This document shows, in pieces, positions 49,384 to 58,283 of a stretch of 64,000 bases of DNA; positions within the stretch are counted from its first letter, which is position 1, and the number at the start of each line of letters is the position of its first letter. The stretch is taken from the NCBI RefSeq assembly GCF_965204125.1, contig NZ_OZ241968.1, positions 1,674,001 to 1,738,000 of the forward strand. The letters are read 5' to 3'. The position numbers and the translations under genes were made by a program. This stretch comes from Poriferisodalis sp965204125. GTDB lineage: Bacteria > Actinomycetota > Acidimicrobiia > Acidimicrobiales > Poriferisodalaceae. The notes below the pieces were generated by a model. That model was not told where the DNA came from. It ran no database searches and was given only the letters and a program-made list of their open reading frames with translations.

Positions 49384-50931
49384 ATGCGAGTCGAGAGAGA
49401 AATACGTCAAGAGGCTCAACGGCTTATTGTGCGCCACGAGACAAAAGGGCGTCTTCTGGCGGAGGAGAACGTCCGCCGCGCGCGGCGGACAACTAACCCC
49501 AGCGAGCCTCTCAGACTTCTGCGACCACCTCAATGGAGTCTCCACGAGGGATTCGATCCGTATCTGACACGAGCCCGGGCGTCTCGGATCGCCCACAGCA
49601 TCCGCGGTCGGCTCGCAAGCCGTCAGTATGAGCCCAGATGTCCGGTTCTCCTGCCAATCCCCAAAGATGCGAATGAGGATCGTTATGTGTGCGTATATCA
49701 GGTCGCAGATGGGGCAGTCTCGAAAATGCTGTTTGAAGGATTACTCAAGAAGAACCTACCGATCATAAGCGCACGAGCCTACGCCTACCGCAAAGACGTC
49801 TCAGCGCAGAACGCAATTCAGTACGTCAAGTCAGAGTTCGCTGGCCGAAAGCGCTTATTCGTGGCCGAGTATGACTTTCGGCGATACTTCGACATGATTG
49901 ATCACGAGCACATCCGCAAGACTCTGAAGGCACACTTCCTTCTAACCGAAGTTGAGCGTTCAGCGATAGAAGGTTTCTTGCGTGTAGCGCCGCGTGGCCA
50001 AGATAACTATGCGCTGGCCAGTGCTGAGATTCGCGATCGTGGCGTTCCACAGGGTACGTCGATCTCTCTCTTCCTTGCCAACGTGGCAGCTTGGAATCTC
50101 GATCGTGAACTCGAACAATGTGGCGTTGGATTTGTTCGATACGCCGACGACACGCTGATGTGGTCAAAGGACTACGGCCGAATATGTCACGCAGTAGACA
50201 TACTGCAAGAGCAGGCAGCGGCAATCGGAGTTGACATTAACTCCGCCAAGTCTCCAGGGATTCGACTCCTTGCAGACGCGGAAGCCCATGTTGAAATGGA
50301 GGGTACCGATTGTATCGACTACCTTGGCTACCGCTTGGGCCTCAGCGGTGCGACGATGAAAGAGTCTGCGACCTCAAGGATCAAGAAACGAATCAGTGAC
50401 CTCATCTATTGGAACTTGATACACGAGCCTGCCAACTCGACGCAGAATCCTGCCCGCCTATCTCGAAATGTCGACCGTGATTACGTGACGCTCATTTGGC
50501 GGATCCGACGTTTCTTGTATGGCGATTTGTCTGAGAAGGCAGTGCGGCGCTATCAACAAGGTGATGCTCCACTTAGGCGCTTTCGCGGAATAATGTCTGC
50601 CTATCCGCTAATCGACGATCTCGCGCATCTGGATGAGCTCGACAATTGGATATTGGATCAGTTATATCTTGCGGTCAGAAAGAGAAGTTCCCTGCTGCGC
50701 GCTCAGGGGCTCGGTCCGCGGTTGCCATCGCCGCACGGGCATTCTCGAAATGCACTACGGAACCTAGAGGTAGTTGGTTCGACAAGCGGGCAGACCATTA
50801 GTCTTGTTGTTCCAAGCGTTCAACGCATCGCGCGCATAATTCGCTCTGCAACGAAGCAGTACGGCCCGAGCGTAGTTGGCAAGAGTGATCCGTACGGGCG
50901 CTTGCCAAATGCGGTATATCCCTTGTGGTGA
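49384..50931 (+). CDS. Stand-alone reverse transcriptase, putative defence RT
   Basis: 515 residues. RT motifs: AEYDFRRYFDMIDHEH (first Asp, near residue 165), DRGVPQGTSISLFLANVAAW, catalytic FVRYADDTLMW (YADD near 253) and CIDYLGYRLG. No maturase X, HNH or primase domain is evident; the C-terminal 180 residues are unassigned and helical. Size and lack of a group II intron structure suggest the UG/Abi group that includes phage-defence RTs, but the class cannot be fixed from sequence alone. ATG 49384 follows GAGAAAGAG. GC content is lower than the flanking genes, which supports acquisition. Confidence 0.88.
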   Translation: MRVEREIRQEAQRLIVRHETKGRLLAEENVRRARRTTNPSEPLRLLRPPQWSLHEGFDPYLTRARASRIAHSIRGRLASRQYEPRCPVLLPIPKDANEDRYVCVYQVADGAVSKMLFEGLLKKNLPIISARAYAYRKDVSAQNAIQYVKSEFAGRKRLFVAEYDFRRYFDMIDHEHIRKTLKAHFLLTEVERSAIEGFLRVAPRGQDNYALASAEIRDRGVPQGTSISLFLANVAAWNLDRELEQCGVGFVRYADDTLMWSKDYGRICHAVDILQEQAAAIGVDINSAKSPGIRLLADAEAHVEMEGTDCIDYLGYRLGLSGATMKESATSRIKKRISDLIYWNLIHEPANSTQNPARLSRNVDRDYVTLIWRIRRFLYGDLSEKAVRRYQQGDAPLRRFRGIMSAYPLIDDLAHLDELDNWILDQLYLAVRKRSSLLRAQGLGPRLPSPHGHSRNALRNLEVVGSTSGQTISLVVPSVQRIARIIRSATKQYGPSVVGKSDPYGRLPNAVYPLW

Positions 50932-51087
50932 TGGCGGCTTAGCGATGCGGGCCATAAGCTGAACGGTCCACAGACTAATGATCGAAGGTCGCTTTACCTG
51001 TTTGCGTCCTAGGTAGTGTCCGTAGCAGCGCGTCGAGACTCCGTGCAGCGCAGTGGAATCTGCACGTAGATGAGGCAAGCTGTGGGC
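50932..51087 (+). other. 156-bp gap at right edge of the defence island
   Basis: No ORF, terminator or repeat was recognised. Core metabolic genes with high GC resume at 51088, so the island boundary probably falls here. Confidence 0.35.
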
Positions 51088-51861
51088 ATGGCGGATTCGG
51101 GACGAGTTATTGATTTGTCGGTCGAGGTGATCGGCGACGTTGAGACGGTGTGGCGAGCGGTGGCGACCGGGCCGGGGATCTCGGCTTGGTATGTGCCCCA
51201 CACTGTCGAGGAGCGCGCTGGGGGAGCGGGCGTGGCTTCGTTCGGCCCCGAGCCTGAGATGCAGATCGAAGGCCGAGTTGCGGTTTGGGAGCCGCCGCAC
51301 CGGGTGATATTCGACGGGGGCGAGGCTGTCGAGGGACTGTCGTTCGAGTGGACCGTCGAGCCGCATGACGACAACACCTGCGCTGTGCGGCTGCACAATG
51401 CTGGCTTCGGCGACGATGACTCGCAGTACGACGCCATGGTGGACGGCTGGAAGCTGTTCATGTCGAACCTGCAGCTCCACCTCGAGTACTTCGCCGGCCA
51501 GACGGCCACCTCTGCGCTGCCGATGGTGATGTGGCCGGTCACGCCCGAGCAGGGCTGGGAGATCCTCGCCGGCGGGCTCGGCATCGGCCAGATGCCCAGC
51601 GTCGGCGACCGGCTCGACGTGGCCGCCGACGACGACACGAAGATGGGCGGCACGGTCGTCGGCACCGGGCCACGCCGCATCAGCCTGCTGCTGGACACTC
51701 CCGCACCGGGCACCGGATTCCTGACGTCCGAGGACGGGGGCGGCTTCACGATGGTCTCGGTGTGGCTGTACCTCTACGGTCCTGAGGGCGCAGCCGCCGC
51801 CGAGCGCGACGACGCCCGCTGGCGCGCCTGGCTCGACAGCCACGCTCCCGCGACCGACTGA
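51088..51861 (+). CDS. SRPBCC (START-like) domain protein
   Basis: 257 residues. The first half is an AHSA1/polyketide-cyclase-like SRPBCC domain (DLSVEVIGDVETVWRAVATGPGISAWYVP, HRVIFDGGEAVEGLSFEWTVEP). The second half (from VMWPVTPEQGW) is a separate beta-rich region. Such proteins bind hydrophobic ligands or act as cyclases/cochaperones. ATG 51088 was chosen over one 18 bases upstream because the domain starts there. It stands at the edge of the defence island without an operon partner. Confidence 0.82.
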   Translation: MADSGRVIDLSVEVIGDVETVWRAVATGPGISAWYVPHTVEERAGGAGVASFGPEPEMQIEGRVAVWEPPHRVIFDGGEAVEGLSFEWTVEPHDDNTCAVRLHNAGFGDDDSQYDAMVDGWKLFMSNLQLHLEYFAGQTATSALPMVMWPVTPEQGWEILAGGLGIGQMPSVGDRLDVAADDDTKMGGTVVGTGPRRISLLLDTPAPGTGFLTSEDGGGFTMVSVWLYLYGPEGAAAAERDDARWRAWLDSHAPATD

Positions 51862-51907
51862 CGTCTCGACTGTCTTCCCGCTGGCCCGAAACAGGGCCTG
51901 CGACAAC

Positions 51908-52300
51908 TCAGTCGGGGTACACCTGCGTGCGGCGGCGCTTCAGCATGCGGTCCTGCACACGCCAGCCATCCGGCGTCTTCACCACGAGGTCGTGATACGA
52001 GGCGGTGCCGACCTTGCCGCCCCCGAGCAGCGCCAGGATGCGGAACTTCAGCTCCACGCCGTCCGCGGTTTCGTTCACGTAGATGTTGGTCATGGTGTGC
52101 GTGCGCGGATGCTCGGCCTCATCGGCCATGAAGTCGCGGATCGCGGTCAGGCCCTCGAGCCGCGGCGCCCCCAGATCGGTTAGGTCGAACACTGCATCGT
52201 CGGTGAAGATCGTCCCCAGCCGGTCCCAATCGCGGTCGTCGATGATGTCGCCGTAGCGCCCCGGCAGCTCGTGCAATTCCAGACGGTCAGCAATGTCCAT
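51908..52300 (-). CDS. SnoaL-like/NTF2-fold protein
   Basis: 130 residues. RLELHELPGRYGDIIDDRDWDRLGTIFTDDAVFDLTDLG is the start of a SnoaL_4-type alpha+beta cone, and the end (ASYHDLVVKTPDGWRVQDRMLKRRR) completes it. Family members include ring-hydroxylating accessory proteins, steroid isomerases and dehydratases. The gene is 76 bp downstream of the LLM oxidoreductase on the same strand and may share its pathway. Confidence 0.85.
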   Translation of the reverse strand: MDIADRLELHELPGRYGDIIDDRDWDRLGTIFTDDAVFDLTDLGAPRLEGLTAIRDFMADEAEHPRTHTMTNIYVNETADGVELKFRILALLGGGKVGTASYHDLVVKTPDGWRVQDRMLKRRRTQVYPD

Positions 52301-52376
52301 GCCGGGACCATAGGCCACTCGACGCAAGCGTTCCCCGGCGAATCCGGCCTGAGGCCGAGATTGCGGGACCAGACCG

Positions 52377-53435
52377 TCAGCGTGAGAGGTTGGCGCGCAC
52401 TCTGGGGATCACGTCGCTGGCCATGCGCTCCAGCGAGGCGTTCATCACCGACGGCGGCAGGCCGGGCGGGCCGCCCCAGGTGACGAGGTCGGTGACGTCG
52501 TGGTCGCGGATCATGGCGGTCAGCTCGGCGACGCAGTGGTCGGCGTCGCCGACGGTCCACACCAGCGGGTTCAGCGGATCGGGCTGGCGCGGACCGGTGC
52601 GGGCAGCACGCTCGCGGGCCGTCTGCTTGTGGTCGGCGCTGGCCTTGATGATGCCGACATAGACATCGCGGCGGTACTTCTCGGCGGCAGCCACTGCCTC
52701 CCAGACGGGATCGTCGGCTCGGTCGGAGCCGTCGGTCACATAGACGCCACGGATGATCCCCACGCGCTTGTCGCTGGGGTCGCGGCCGTCAGCAGCCAGC
52801 GCTTCCTTCCACGGGTCCAGCACGGCAGCCTTCGGCCCTTGGGGCAGCAGGTTCGTATCGAAGCGTGCAGCTCGCAGCGCCCCGGCCTTGCTCGTAGCCG
52901 CCACCCACAGCGGCGGCCCGCCGGGCTGTACCGGATCGGGCGTAACCCGCAGGTCCCGGTACCTGTACCGCTTGCCCTCATAGCTGAATGGCTCGCCAGA
53001 CCATGCCAGCCGGACGATCTCGATGGCCTCCTCGGTCAGCGACACCCGCCGGCTGAGCGGCAGCCCGAATCCGGCGAACTCATGCGCGGCATAACCCATG
53101 CCGATGCCCAACTCCATGCGGCCATCGGAGATGTTGTCGAGCACGGCCAGATCCTCGGCCAGCCGCACCGGGTCTCGGAATGGCATCAGGCAGATGTCGG
53201 TGGAGAACCGGATGCTGCTGGTGAGCGCCGCTGCCGCACCCGCCACCGGCACGAAATTCGGCAGGTAGCCGTCGGCCATGAAGTGGTGCTCGGTGAACCA
53301 GCACAGCTCCATGCCGAGCTGCTCGGCCAGCACCACCTGCTCGAACGTCTCGGCGTACACCTGCGGCATGGTCACGTCGCTGCCCGGCGGGCAGCGGAAG
53401 TCGTGCACGATCCCGAATCTGAGCGATTGCGCCAT
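52377..53435 (-). CDS. LLM-class flavin/F420-dependent oxidoreductase
   Basis: 352 residues. Luciferase-like barrel: ELCWFTEHHFMADGYLPNFVPVAGAAAALT and ICLMPFRDPVRLAEDLAVLDNISDGRMELGIGMGYAAHEF. The ELCWFTEHH pattern is typical of alkane-sulfonate or luciferase alpha-like monooxygenases. Whether FMN or F420 is used cannot be told. ATG 53435 is the conserved start. Confidence 0.9.
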   Translation of the reverse strand: MAQSLRFGIVHDFRCPPGSDVTMPQVYAETFEQVVLAEQLGMELCWFTEHHFMADGYLPNFVPVAGAAAALTSSIRFSTDICLMPFRDPVRLAEDLAVLDNISDGRMELGIGMGYAAHEFAGFGLPLSRRVSLTEEAIEIVRLAWSGEPFSYEGKRYRYRDLRVTPDPVQPGGPPLWVAATSKAGALRAARFDTNLLPQGPKAAVLDPWKEALAADGRDPSDKRVGIIRGVYVTDGSDRADDPVWEAVAAAEKYRRDVYVGIIKASADHKQTARERAARTGPRQPDPLNPLVWTVGDADHCVAELTAMIRDHDVTDLVTWGGPPGLPPSVMNASLERMASDVIPRVRANLSR

Positions 53436-53492
53436 GCCGTGCTCCCTGCTCAGCAATGGGACGCTAGTTGGACAATGCGACGAGCCGACCGG

Positions 53493-54317
53493 CTAGAGAG
53501 CGTCGAGAAGGTCGTTCGCCAAGGCGACCATCGATGACGCGATGACATCGGGGTTTTCGAGGTCGCCGACCGCGCGCACCGCCATGCTCACGCCGAGGCT
53601 GTCTGAACTGCCGAAGAGCAATGGCATCTGCGCAATTGCTTCGTCAGTGACATCTCGGCTCAATTCATCCTGACGCAACCGAACCAGACGCGCACACAGC
53701 TCGTCAGTCGAGACGCACTGCAGCAGTCGGAGTACATCCAGCGCATCTTTGCCAATCAGCCGGTCAGGAGTCGAGGATCGGTCAGCGATCTTGTGGATCT
53801 TGGCGACAAGAAGAGCACCCGGTCCGGCGACGTTCATCTCGATCGAGCGATCATCCCCAGGCTCGAGAGCGCTCACTGTCATGGACTCTCGATCGACGAA
53901 TGCCGCTTCGAGACCCTTGGCGCGTCGCGCGGTGCGTCGTCCGTGAACACCCAAGTCGGCACTACGAGATCCCGAACCGGCCAGTCGATCGGGCACCATG
54001 AGATCTACCGGTACGCGATCAGGACTCAGCCATTGGCCGGGCTGTTGTTGGTCACCTCGGATGACGGGGGTGATGTCTGAGGCTTGTAGCCGGGAGGGGA
54101 TGCGGGGTGCATCTCGGAGTCCAGCCGGTTGGATCGAGAGATCGGCATCAGTCGTGTACTCGGCTATCGCAAACTCGGCGGCGCCGGTCTGGAGGTAGAT
54201 GGCCTGCGCTCCGACCAACACGACTGCGTCCAAGTGCTCACTGAGCGCATCTGCGGCATCCAGCAGCGCTCGACGCGCAAGGACGTACTCTTCGTCAACT
54301 TCGCCAAACTGACTCAT
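53493..54317 (-). CDS. AbiEii-like nucleotidyltransferase toxin
   Basis: 274 residues. Near residue 35 VVLVGAQAIYLQTG followed by EYTTDADLSIQP forms the GS/DxD-type nucleotidyltransferase motif (the usual G-S is G-A here). The body resembles AbiEii and related type IV toxins, which may add nucleotides to tRNA. The ATG 54317 overlaps the upstream wHTH gene by 23 bases, so the two are translated together. A type IV toxin-antitoxin pair is the likely role. Confidence 0.78.
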   Translation of the reverse strand: MSQFGEVDEEYVLARRALLDAADALSEHLDAVVLVGAQAIYLQTGAAEFAIAEYTTDADLSIQPAGLRDAPRIPSRLQASDITPVIRGDQQQPGQWLSPDRVPVDLMVPDRLAGSGSRSADLGVHGRRTARRAKGLEAAFVDRESMTVSALEPGDDRSIEMNVAGPGALLVAKIHKIADRSSTPDRLIGKDALDVLRLLQCVSTDELCARLVRLRQDELSRDVTDEAIAQMPLLFGSSDSLGVSMAVRAVGDLENPDVIASSMVALANDLLDAL

Positions 54318-55377
54318 TGTCCGCCATCCATTCGAGCAGTGCTTCACCTTGCGAGGGCTCTCGGCCCGGACCCGTGAGGAGATCGACGGCGAGTTGACTC
54401 GGCGCAACACACGTCAAGCCGTCGCGGGTCGTGGCGCCTGCAAGAACGGCCGGGTCGAACGGCTCCAGCAGCACGACATTTGCACCGGCGTCAACCTCTC
54501 GGAGATTGAGTTGGTTGGCTGCTTCGATCGGATCTTCGACGTACAGGGAGGCCGTTCTCGCCGGTGCTACCGGACTGAAGCGCCGGGCTGCGAATGCGCC
54601 GGTCGCTGCGTACTTGAACGACGCACTTGCGAGGCGGTGTTCCGTGGTTCGAAGTCCACGCGGATCGAGCAGCATTGTCGGCCTGTTCGATGTGAGCTGG
54701 CCGTAGTCCTCGGCCCATCGGCGAATAGCGCCTTGCCAATCGACGTCGAGCACCGGGCCACGCGGCTTGCGCGCCACGATTCCCTCGCGGTCGAGCAGAA
54801 CGATCACGCGGGAGAGCGTCGGTGCCGGCACCCCCGTGATATCAGCAAGTTGTCGTACTCCGAACGGCGCCTGATTGTCGATAATCGCTCGAACGGCCGC
54901 TCCGGCACCGCGTCCACGGAGGGAATTCAGTTGATGATCCGCTGGCCATGGGTCGCGGTCAGCGCCAGAATCTGAGATGAGAATGCCGGGAGCGGAAACC
55001 TCCAACCTGAGATTGCCGGTGGTGTCGACGTAACCGACGCCGGATTCCGTCAACGCTTCGCGTGCCCGTGGAGAGAGGTACGCAGCGCCGACAACTGGCA
55101 CTGCTGCCTCGTCCAGCGCTGCGCAGTACTGCTGCACCTGCTCGACGACTGACCTGACCATTCGGGGTTCAATGCGCCGCTTGACCTCGATGACGAGGTC
55201 AGCGAAGCGTCCGTCCGGCGATTGCACCGAAACGACGGCATCAGGTCGGCGAGTCGTCGCTCCGATTCGAGGCTCGAGCTGGACGTCAGCTCTCCATCCC
55301 TTCGGCATGCGGTCAGCGAGGGAGCGCACGACATCGCGAGCGATGCCGGTCTCCGTTGGAAGCTGTCGTGACGTCAT
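54295..55377 (-). CDS. AbiEi-like wHTH regulator with PD-(D/E)xK-like N-terminal domain
   Basis: 360 residues. The N-terminal part shows P45-D46 (TTRRPDAVVS) and E64-V-K66 (ADLVIEVKRRIE), the spacing of a PD-(D/E)xK nuclease-like fold. From about 140 a winged helix (AIIDNQAPFGVRQLADITGVPAPTLSRVIVLLDREGIVAR) gives DNA binding, then a C-terminal domain common to AbiEi antitoxins. It is first in the pair and probably represses the promoter through the palindromic sites at 55414-55468. Nuclease activity, if any, is untested. Confidence 0.75.
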   Translation of the reverse strand: MTSRQLPTETGIARDVVRSLADRMPKGWRADVQLEPRIGATTRRPDAVVSVQSPDGRFADLVIEVKRRIEPRMVRSVVEQVQQYCAALDEAAVPVVGAAYLSPRAREALTESGVGYVDTTGNLRLEVSAPGILISDSGADRDPWPADHQLNSLRGRGAGAAVRAIIDNQAPFGVRQLADITGVPAPTLSRVIVLLDREGIVARKPRGPVLDVDWQGAIRRWAEDYGQLTSNRPTMLLDPRGLRTTEHRLASASFKYAATGAFAARRFSPVAPARTASLYVEDPIEAANQLNLREVDAGANVVLLEPFDPAVLAGATTRDGLTCVAPSQLAVDLLTGPGREPSQGEALLEWMADNESVWRS

Positions 55378-55413
55378 GGGTACTTCGCTCGTCAGACACG
55401 TATAGGGAAATGG

Positions 55414-55468
55414 TGTTTCATATTCTATCTTGTTTCACCGATACTGAAACACAACCATTTATGAAACA
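55414..55468 (-). promoter_or_regulatory. Symmetric four-half-site operator of the AbiE-like pair
   Basis: TGTTTCA at 55414-55420 and 55431-55437 and TGAAACA at 55445-55451 and 55462-55468. Both outer and inner pairs share one centre (55441), and the half-sites are 17 bp apart on each side. It lies 37 bp upstream of the regulator start, where AbiEi proteins bind inverted repeats. Confidence 0.8.
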
Positions 55469-55653
55469 AGACCGCGGAATCCGACCGTCAGTGGCAGTAG
55501 GCCCGCTGGACGCGACCATTCCATTCCGGAGATGTCGGAACGTAGTTGGGATTGACGTGAGCGGCCCCGGAATTTTGTCCGACCTTCTCGATAGCGAAGC
55601 CATACAGGCCCATGACACCCGGTACGCGATGCGTGCCTCGGGGCTCGTTCGGG

Positions 55654-57204
55654 TCAGTACCAGGCGTCGGGCACGGCTGCTTTGCGGTCGTCGACGAAGG
55701 CTTGCAGCTCGCGGTCGGCTGCCTCCTCGAGGGGTGGGGGCGGCTCGTAGTCGGCGAGGGTCTGCTTCCACTTCTGATTGGCTCGCTGGGCCATGTCGAG
55801 CGCACCCTCTTCTGACCACTGCTCGAACGAGCGGGTGTCGCACAGCGAGGCTTCGAAGTTGGCTGTCTCGAAGTTGGCGATGGTGTGGGCGGTCGCCAGG
55901 TAGTTGCCGCCCGCGCCGGCTTCGCTGAACGCCTCGCCCCCGAGCTCGTTGCTGTCGACGGTCAGGCCTTCTATGAGGCGATGCAGCATGCCGCAGCGAT
56001 CGGCATCCATCACGAACTTCTCGTACCCGAGAGTCAGCCCGCCTTCCAGCCAGCCGGCCGCCTGCAGGATGAAGTTCGCCCCAGCCAGCAGTCCCGGCGT
56101 CATCGCATCGGCTGATTCCTGCATGGCCTGCGCATCGGCGATCTTCGAGGCCGTGTAGTGGCCGCCGCAGCGGAACGGCAGGCCGAGCCGCCGAGCGAGC
56201 TGGCCGATCGCGTAGGTCGCCAGCGTCGATTCCGCCGTGCCGAAAGTGGGCGCGCCCGAACGCAGATCCATGGTGGTGAGGAAGTTGCCGTAGATCATCG
56301 GCGAGCCGGGCCGCACGAGCTGGGTGAGCGCGATGCCGGTCATGGCCTCTGCATGGGCCTGCGCGACCAGGGCCGGCTGGGTGACGGGCCCCATGCCGCC
56401 GCCGATAATGAACGGCGAGATCAGGCAGCCCTGGTTCGCCCGGGCGTAGGCCTTGAGCGCGCCGCTCATGGTGGCGTCCCACACCAGCGGCGAGTTCACG
56501 TTCACGTTGCCCTGGATGACGCAGTGCGTCTCCATGTACTCGGCACCGAACACGATGCGGGCCATCGCGAGCGAGTCCTCGGCCCGCTCGGGGGCGGTCA
56601 CTGCGCCCATGAACGGCTTGGCCGACCAGCGCAGGTGGGCGTCGACCATGTCGAGGTGGCGCTTGTTGACCGGCACGTCGACCGGCTCGCACACCGTGCC
56701 GCTGCCGTGCGCCAGCCACGGCGACATCCAGGTCAGCTTCACGAAGTTCCGGAAATCGTCGATGGTGGCGTAGCGGCGGCCCTCGTCCAGATCCGTCACG
56801 AACGGCGGGCCATACGTCGGCGTGAACAGCACGTGATCGTCACCGATCTCGATGCGTCGACCGTCGCGGCCCCACATGGAGAACTGGCGTGGAGCAGTCG
56901 AGCAGAGCTGCGGGGCCAAACCGGGCTCGAAGCGCACCCGCTCGCCGTCCACCTGAGCCCCGGCAGACCGGAACAGCTCCAGCGCCTCGTCGTCGCCACG
57001 GAATTCGACGCCGATCTCCGACAGGATCCAGTCGGCGTGCGCCTCGAGCTGTTCCAGCGCTGGATCGTCGAGCAGCTCATAGGTGGGAATGCGTCGTCGC
57101 GGCGTGAGCTGCTCAGCAGACGGCAGCGGCGCAGCGGTGCGTGCCGCGACCCGGCTCGACCGCCCTCGCCGTGTGCGGCGCTCGCTGCCGTCTCCGCCAG
57201 CCAT
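55654..57204 (-). CDS. MttB-family (trimethylamine methyltransferase-like) protein, non-pyrrolysine
   Basis: 516 residues. The COG5598/MttB barrel is clear: EAHADWILSEIGVEF, GSGTVCEPVDVPVNKRHLDMVDAHLRW, ETHCVIQGNVNVNSPLVW and GGHYTASKIADAQAMQES. True trimethylamine methyltransferases use pyrrolysine read from an in-frame amber codon; this gene has no amber codon, so it belongs to the larger non-pyrrolysine group that demethylates quaternary amines such as glycine betaine. A corrinoid protein was not found nearby. ATG 57204 was chosen by family start. Confidence 0.85.
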   Translation of the reverse strand: MAGGDGSERRTRRGRSSRVAARTAAPLPSAEQLTPRRRIPTYELLDDPALEQLEAHADWILSEIGVEFRGDDEALELFRSAGAQVDGERVRFEPGLAPQLCSTAPRQFSMWGRDGRRIEIGDDHVLFTPTYGPPFVTDLDEGRRYATIDDFRNFVKLTWMSPWLAHGSGTVCEPVDVPVNKRHLDMVDAHLRWSAKPFMGAVTAPERAEDSLAMARIVFGAEYMETHCVIQGNVNVNSPLVWDATMSGALKAYARANQGCLISPFIIGGGMGPVTQPALVAQAHAEAMTGIALTQLVRPGSPMIYGNFLTTMDLRSGAPTFGTAESTLATYAIGQLARRLGLPFRCGGHYTASKIADAQAMQESADAMTPGLLAGANFILQAAGWLEGGLTLGYEKFVMDADRCGMLHRLIEGLTVDSNELGGEAFSEAGAGGNYLATAHTIANFETANFEASLCDTRSFEQWSEEGALDMAQRANQKWKQTLADYEPPPPLEEAADRELQAFVDDRKAAVPDAWY

Positions 57205-57422
57205 CGGCACATTCTGGGCTACGTCTCGCGTCACCGTGCCCGATGCCGACCACGGCACAGGCCGGTGCCGCCAGTCCGCACGTGTGCCGCCGCATCTGCG
57301 TGCCAAGCAGGACCAGCCTGATCCGACCGAGAGGGGTTCGATCCTGCTGGCTACTGTGCTGTCGCTGCACGACACAGCGAACGCTGCGAGACACAGCGGC
57401 TGCTGAGCGAGAGGATGTCCCG

Positions 57423-58238
57423 ATGTCCGACGGCTACGAGAACCTGAGCATCGATGCGCCCGCCGACGGCGTCACCCGCATCACCTTCAACCGGCCCGAA
57501 CGGCTGAACGCGATCACGCATGGGCTGGTCAGCGATCTCCACGATGCGCTCAGCGCCGTCGACAACGACCACGACACCCGCGCCATCGTGCTCACCGGCG
57601 CCGGCCGGGGCTTCTGCGCCGGGCTTGACCTGACCGGCTATGGCACGGTCCCAGGCACCGAGGACCACGGTGGTCCCCAGCGCGGCATGGCCGTCCAGCA
57701 GGAGATCGCCGAGCTGGTCCACCACATGCGCGATGTGCGCCAGCCGATCATCGCCGCCATCAACGGCGCAGCCGCAGGCGGCGGGTTCGCCATCGCCTGC
57801 GCCTCCGACGTCCGCTACTGCGCCGAGACCGCCAAGTTCGGCACCGCCTTCGTGCGCCTCGGCATCTCAGGCTGCGACATCGGCGTGAGCTGGATGCTGC
57901 CCCGCCTCATCGGCGCCTCACGGGCGTGGGAGCTGCTGCTCACCGGCCGGGTCATCGATGCCGCCGAAGCCGACCGCATCGGGCTCGTCAGCGCCGTGGT
58001 GCCCGACGACGACCTCATGGACACCTGCCTGGGCGTCGCCGCCGAGATCGCCGCCAACAGCCCCTTCGGCGTGTGGATGACCAAGGAAGTGATGTGGTCG
58101 AACCTCGAGATCGGCAGCCTGCGCGCCGGCATCGACCTGGAGAACCGCACGCAGATCATGTCCTCGCTCACCGAAGACAGCCGTGAGGCCATGGCGTCGT
58201 TCCTCGAACGCCGCCAGGTCAAGTGGTCCAACCGCTGA
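57423..58238 (+). CDS. Enoyl-CoA hydratase/isomerase-family protein
   Basis: 271 residues. Crotonase fold with VTRITFNRPERLNAIT, GAGRGFCAGLDLTGY, INGAAAGGGFAIACASDVRY and FVRLGISGCDIGVSW. The glutamates that hydratases carry in the last two motifs are replaced (GGFAIACA, LGISGCD), so another crotonase reaction (isomerase, hydrolase or 1,4-addition) is possible. ATG 57423 follows GAGAGGATG, with a 218-bp divergent gap from the MttB-like gene. Confidence 0.9.
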   Translation: MSDGYENLSIDAPADGVTRITFNRPERLNAITHGLVSDLHDALSAVDNDHDTRAIVLTGAGRGFCAGLDLTGYGTVPGTEDHGGPQRGMAVQQEIAELVHHMRDVRQPIIAAINGAAAGGGFAIACASDVRYCAETAKFGTAFVRLGISGCDIGVSWMLPRLIGASRAWELLLTGRVIDAAEADRIGLVSAVVPDDDLMDTCLGVAAEIAANSPFGVWMTKEVMWSNLEIGSLRAGIDLENRTQIMSSLTEDSREAMASFLERRQVKWSNR

Positions 58239-58283
58239 CCGCCGCAACCGGCCAGAAACGGGCCCGACCGGCCCTGCGCCGGG

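Noticed and set aside
49211..50931. Reverse transcriptase as a retron
   Set aside because: The protein is much longer than retron RTs, I see none of their usual VTG motif, and the leader has no clear inverted a1/a2 repeats.
49384..50931. Diversity-generating retroelement
   Set aside because: No template/variable repeat pair or accessory avd-like gene was seen nearby.
49211..51087. Reverse transcriptase as part of a group II intron
   Set aside because: No intron 5' consensus, no domain V-like hairpin after the gene, no maturase or HNH domain.
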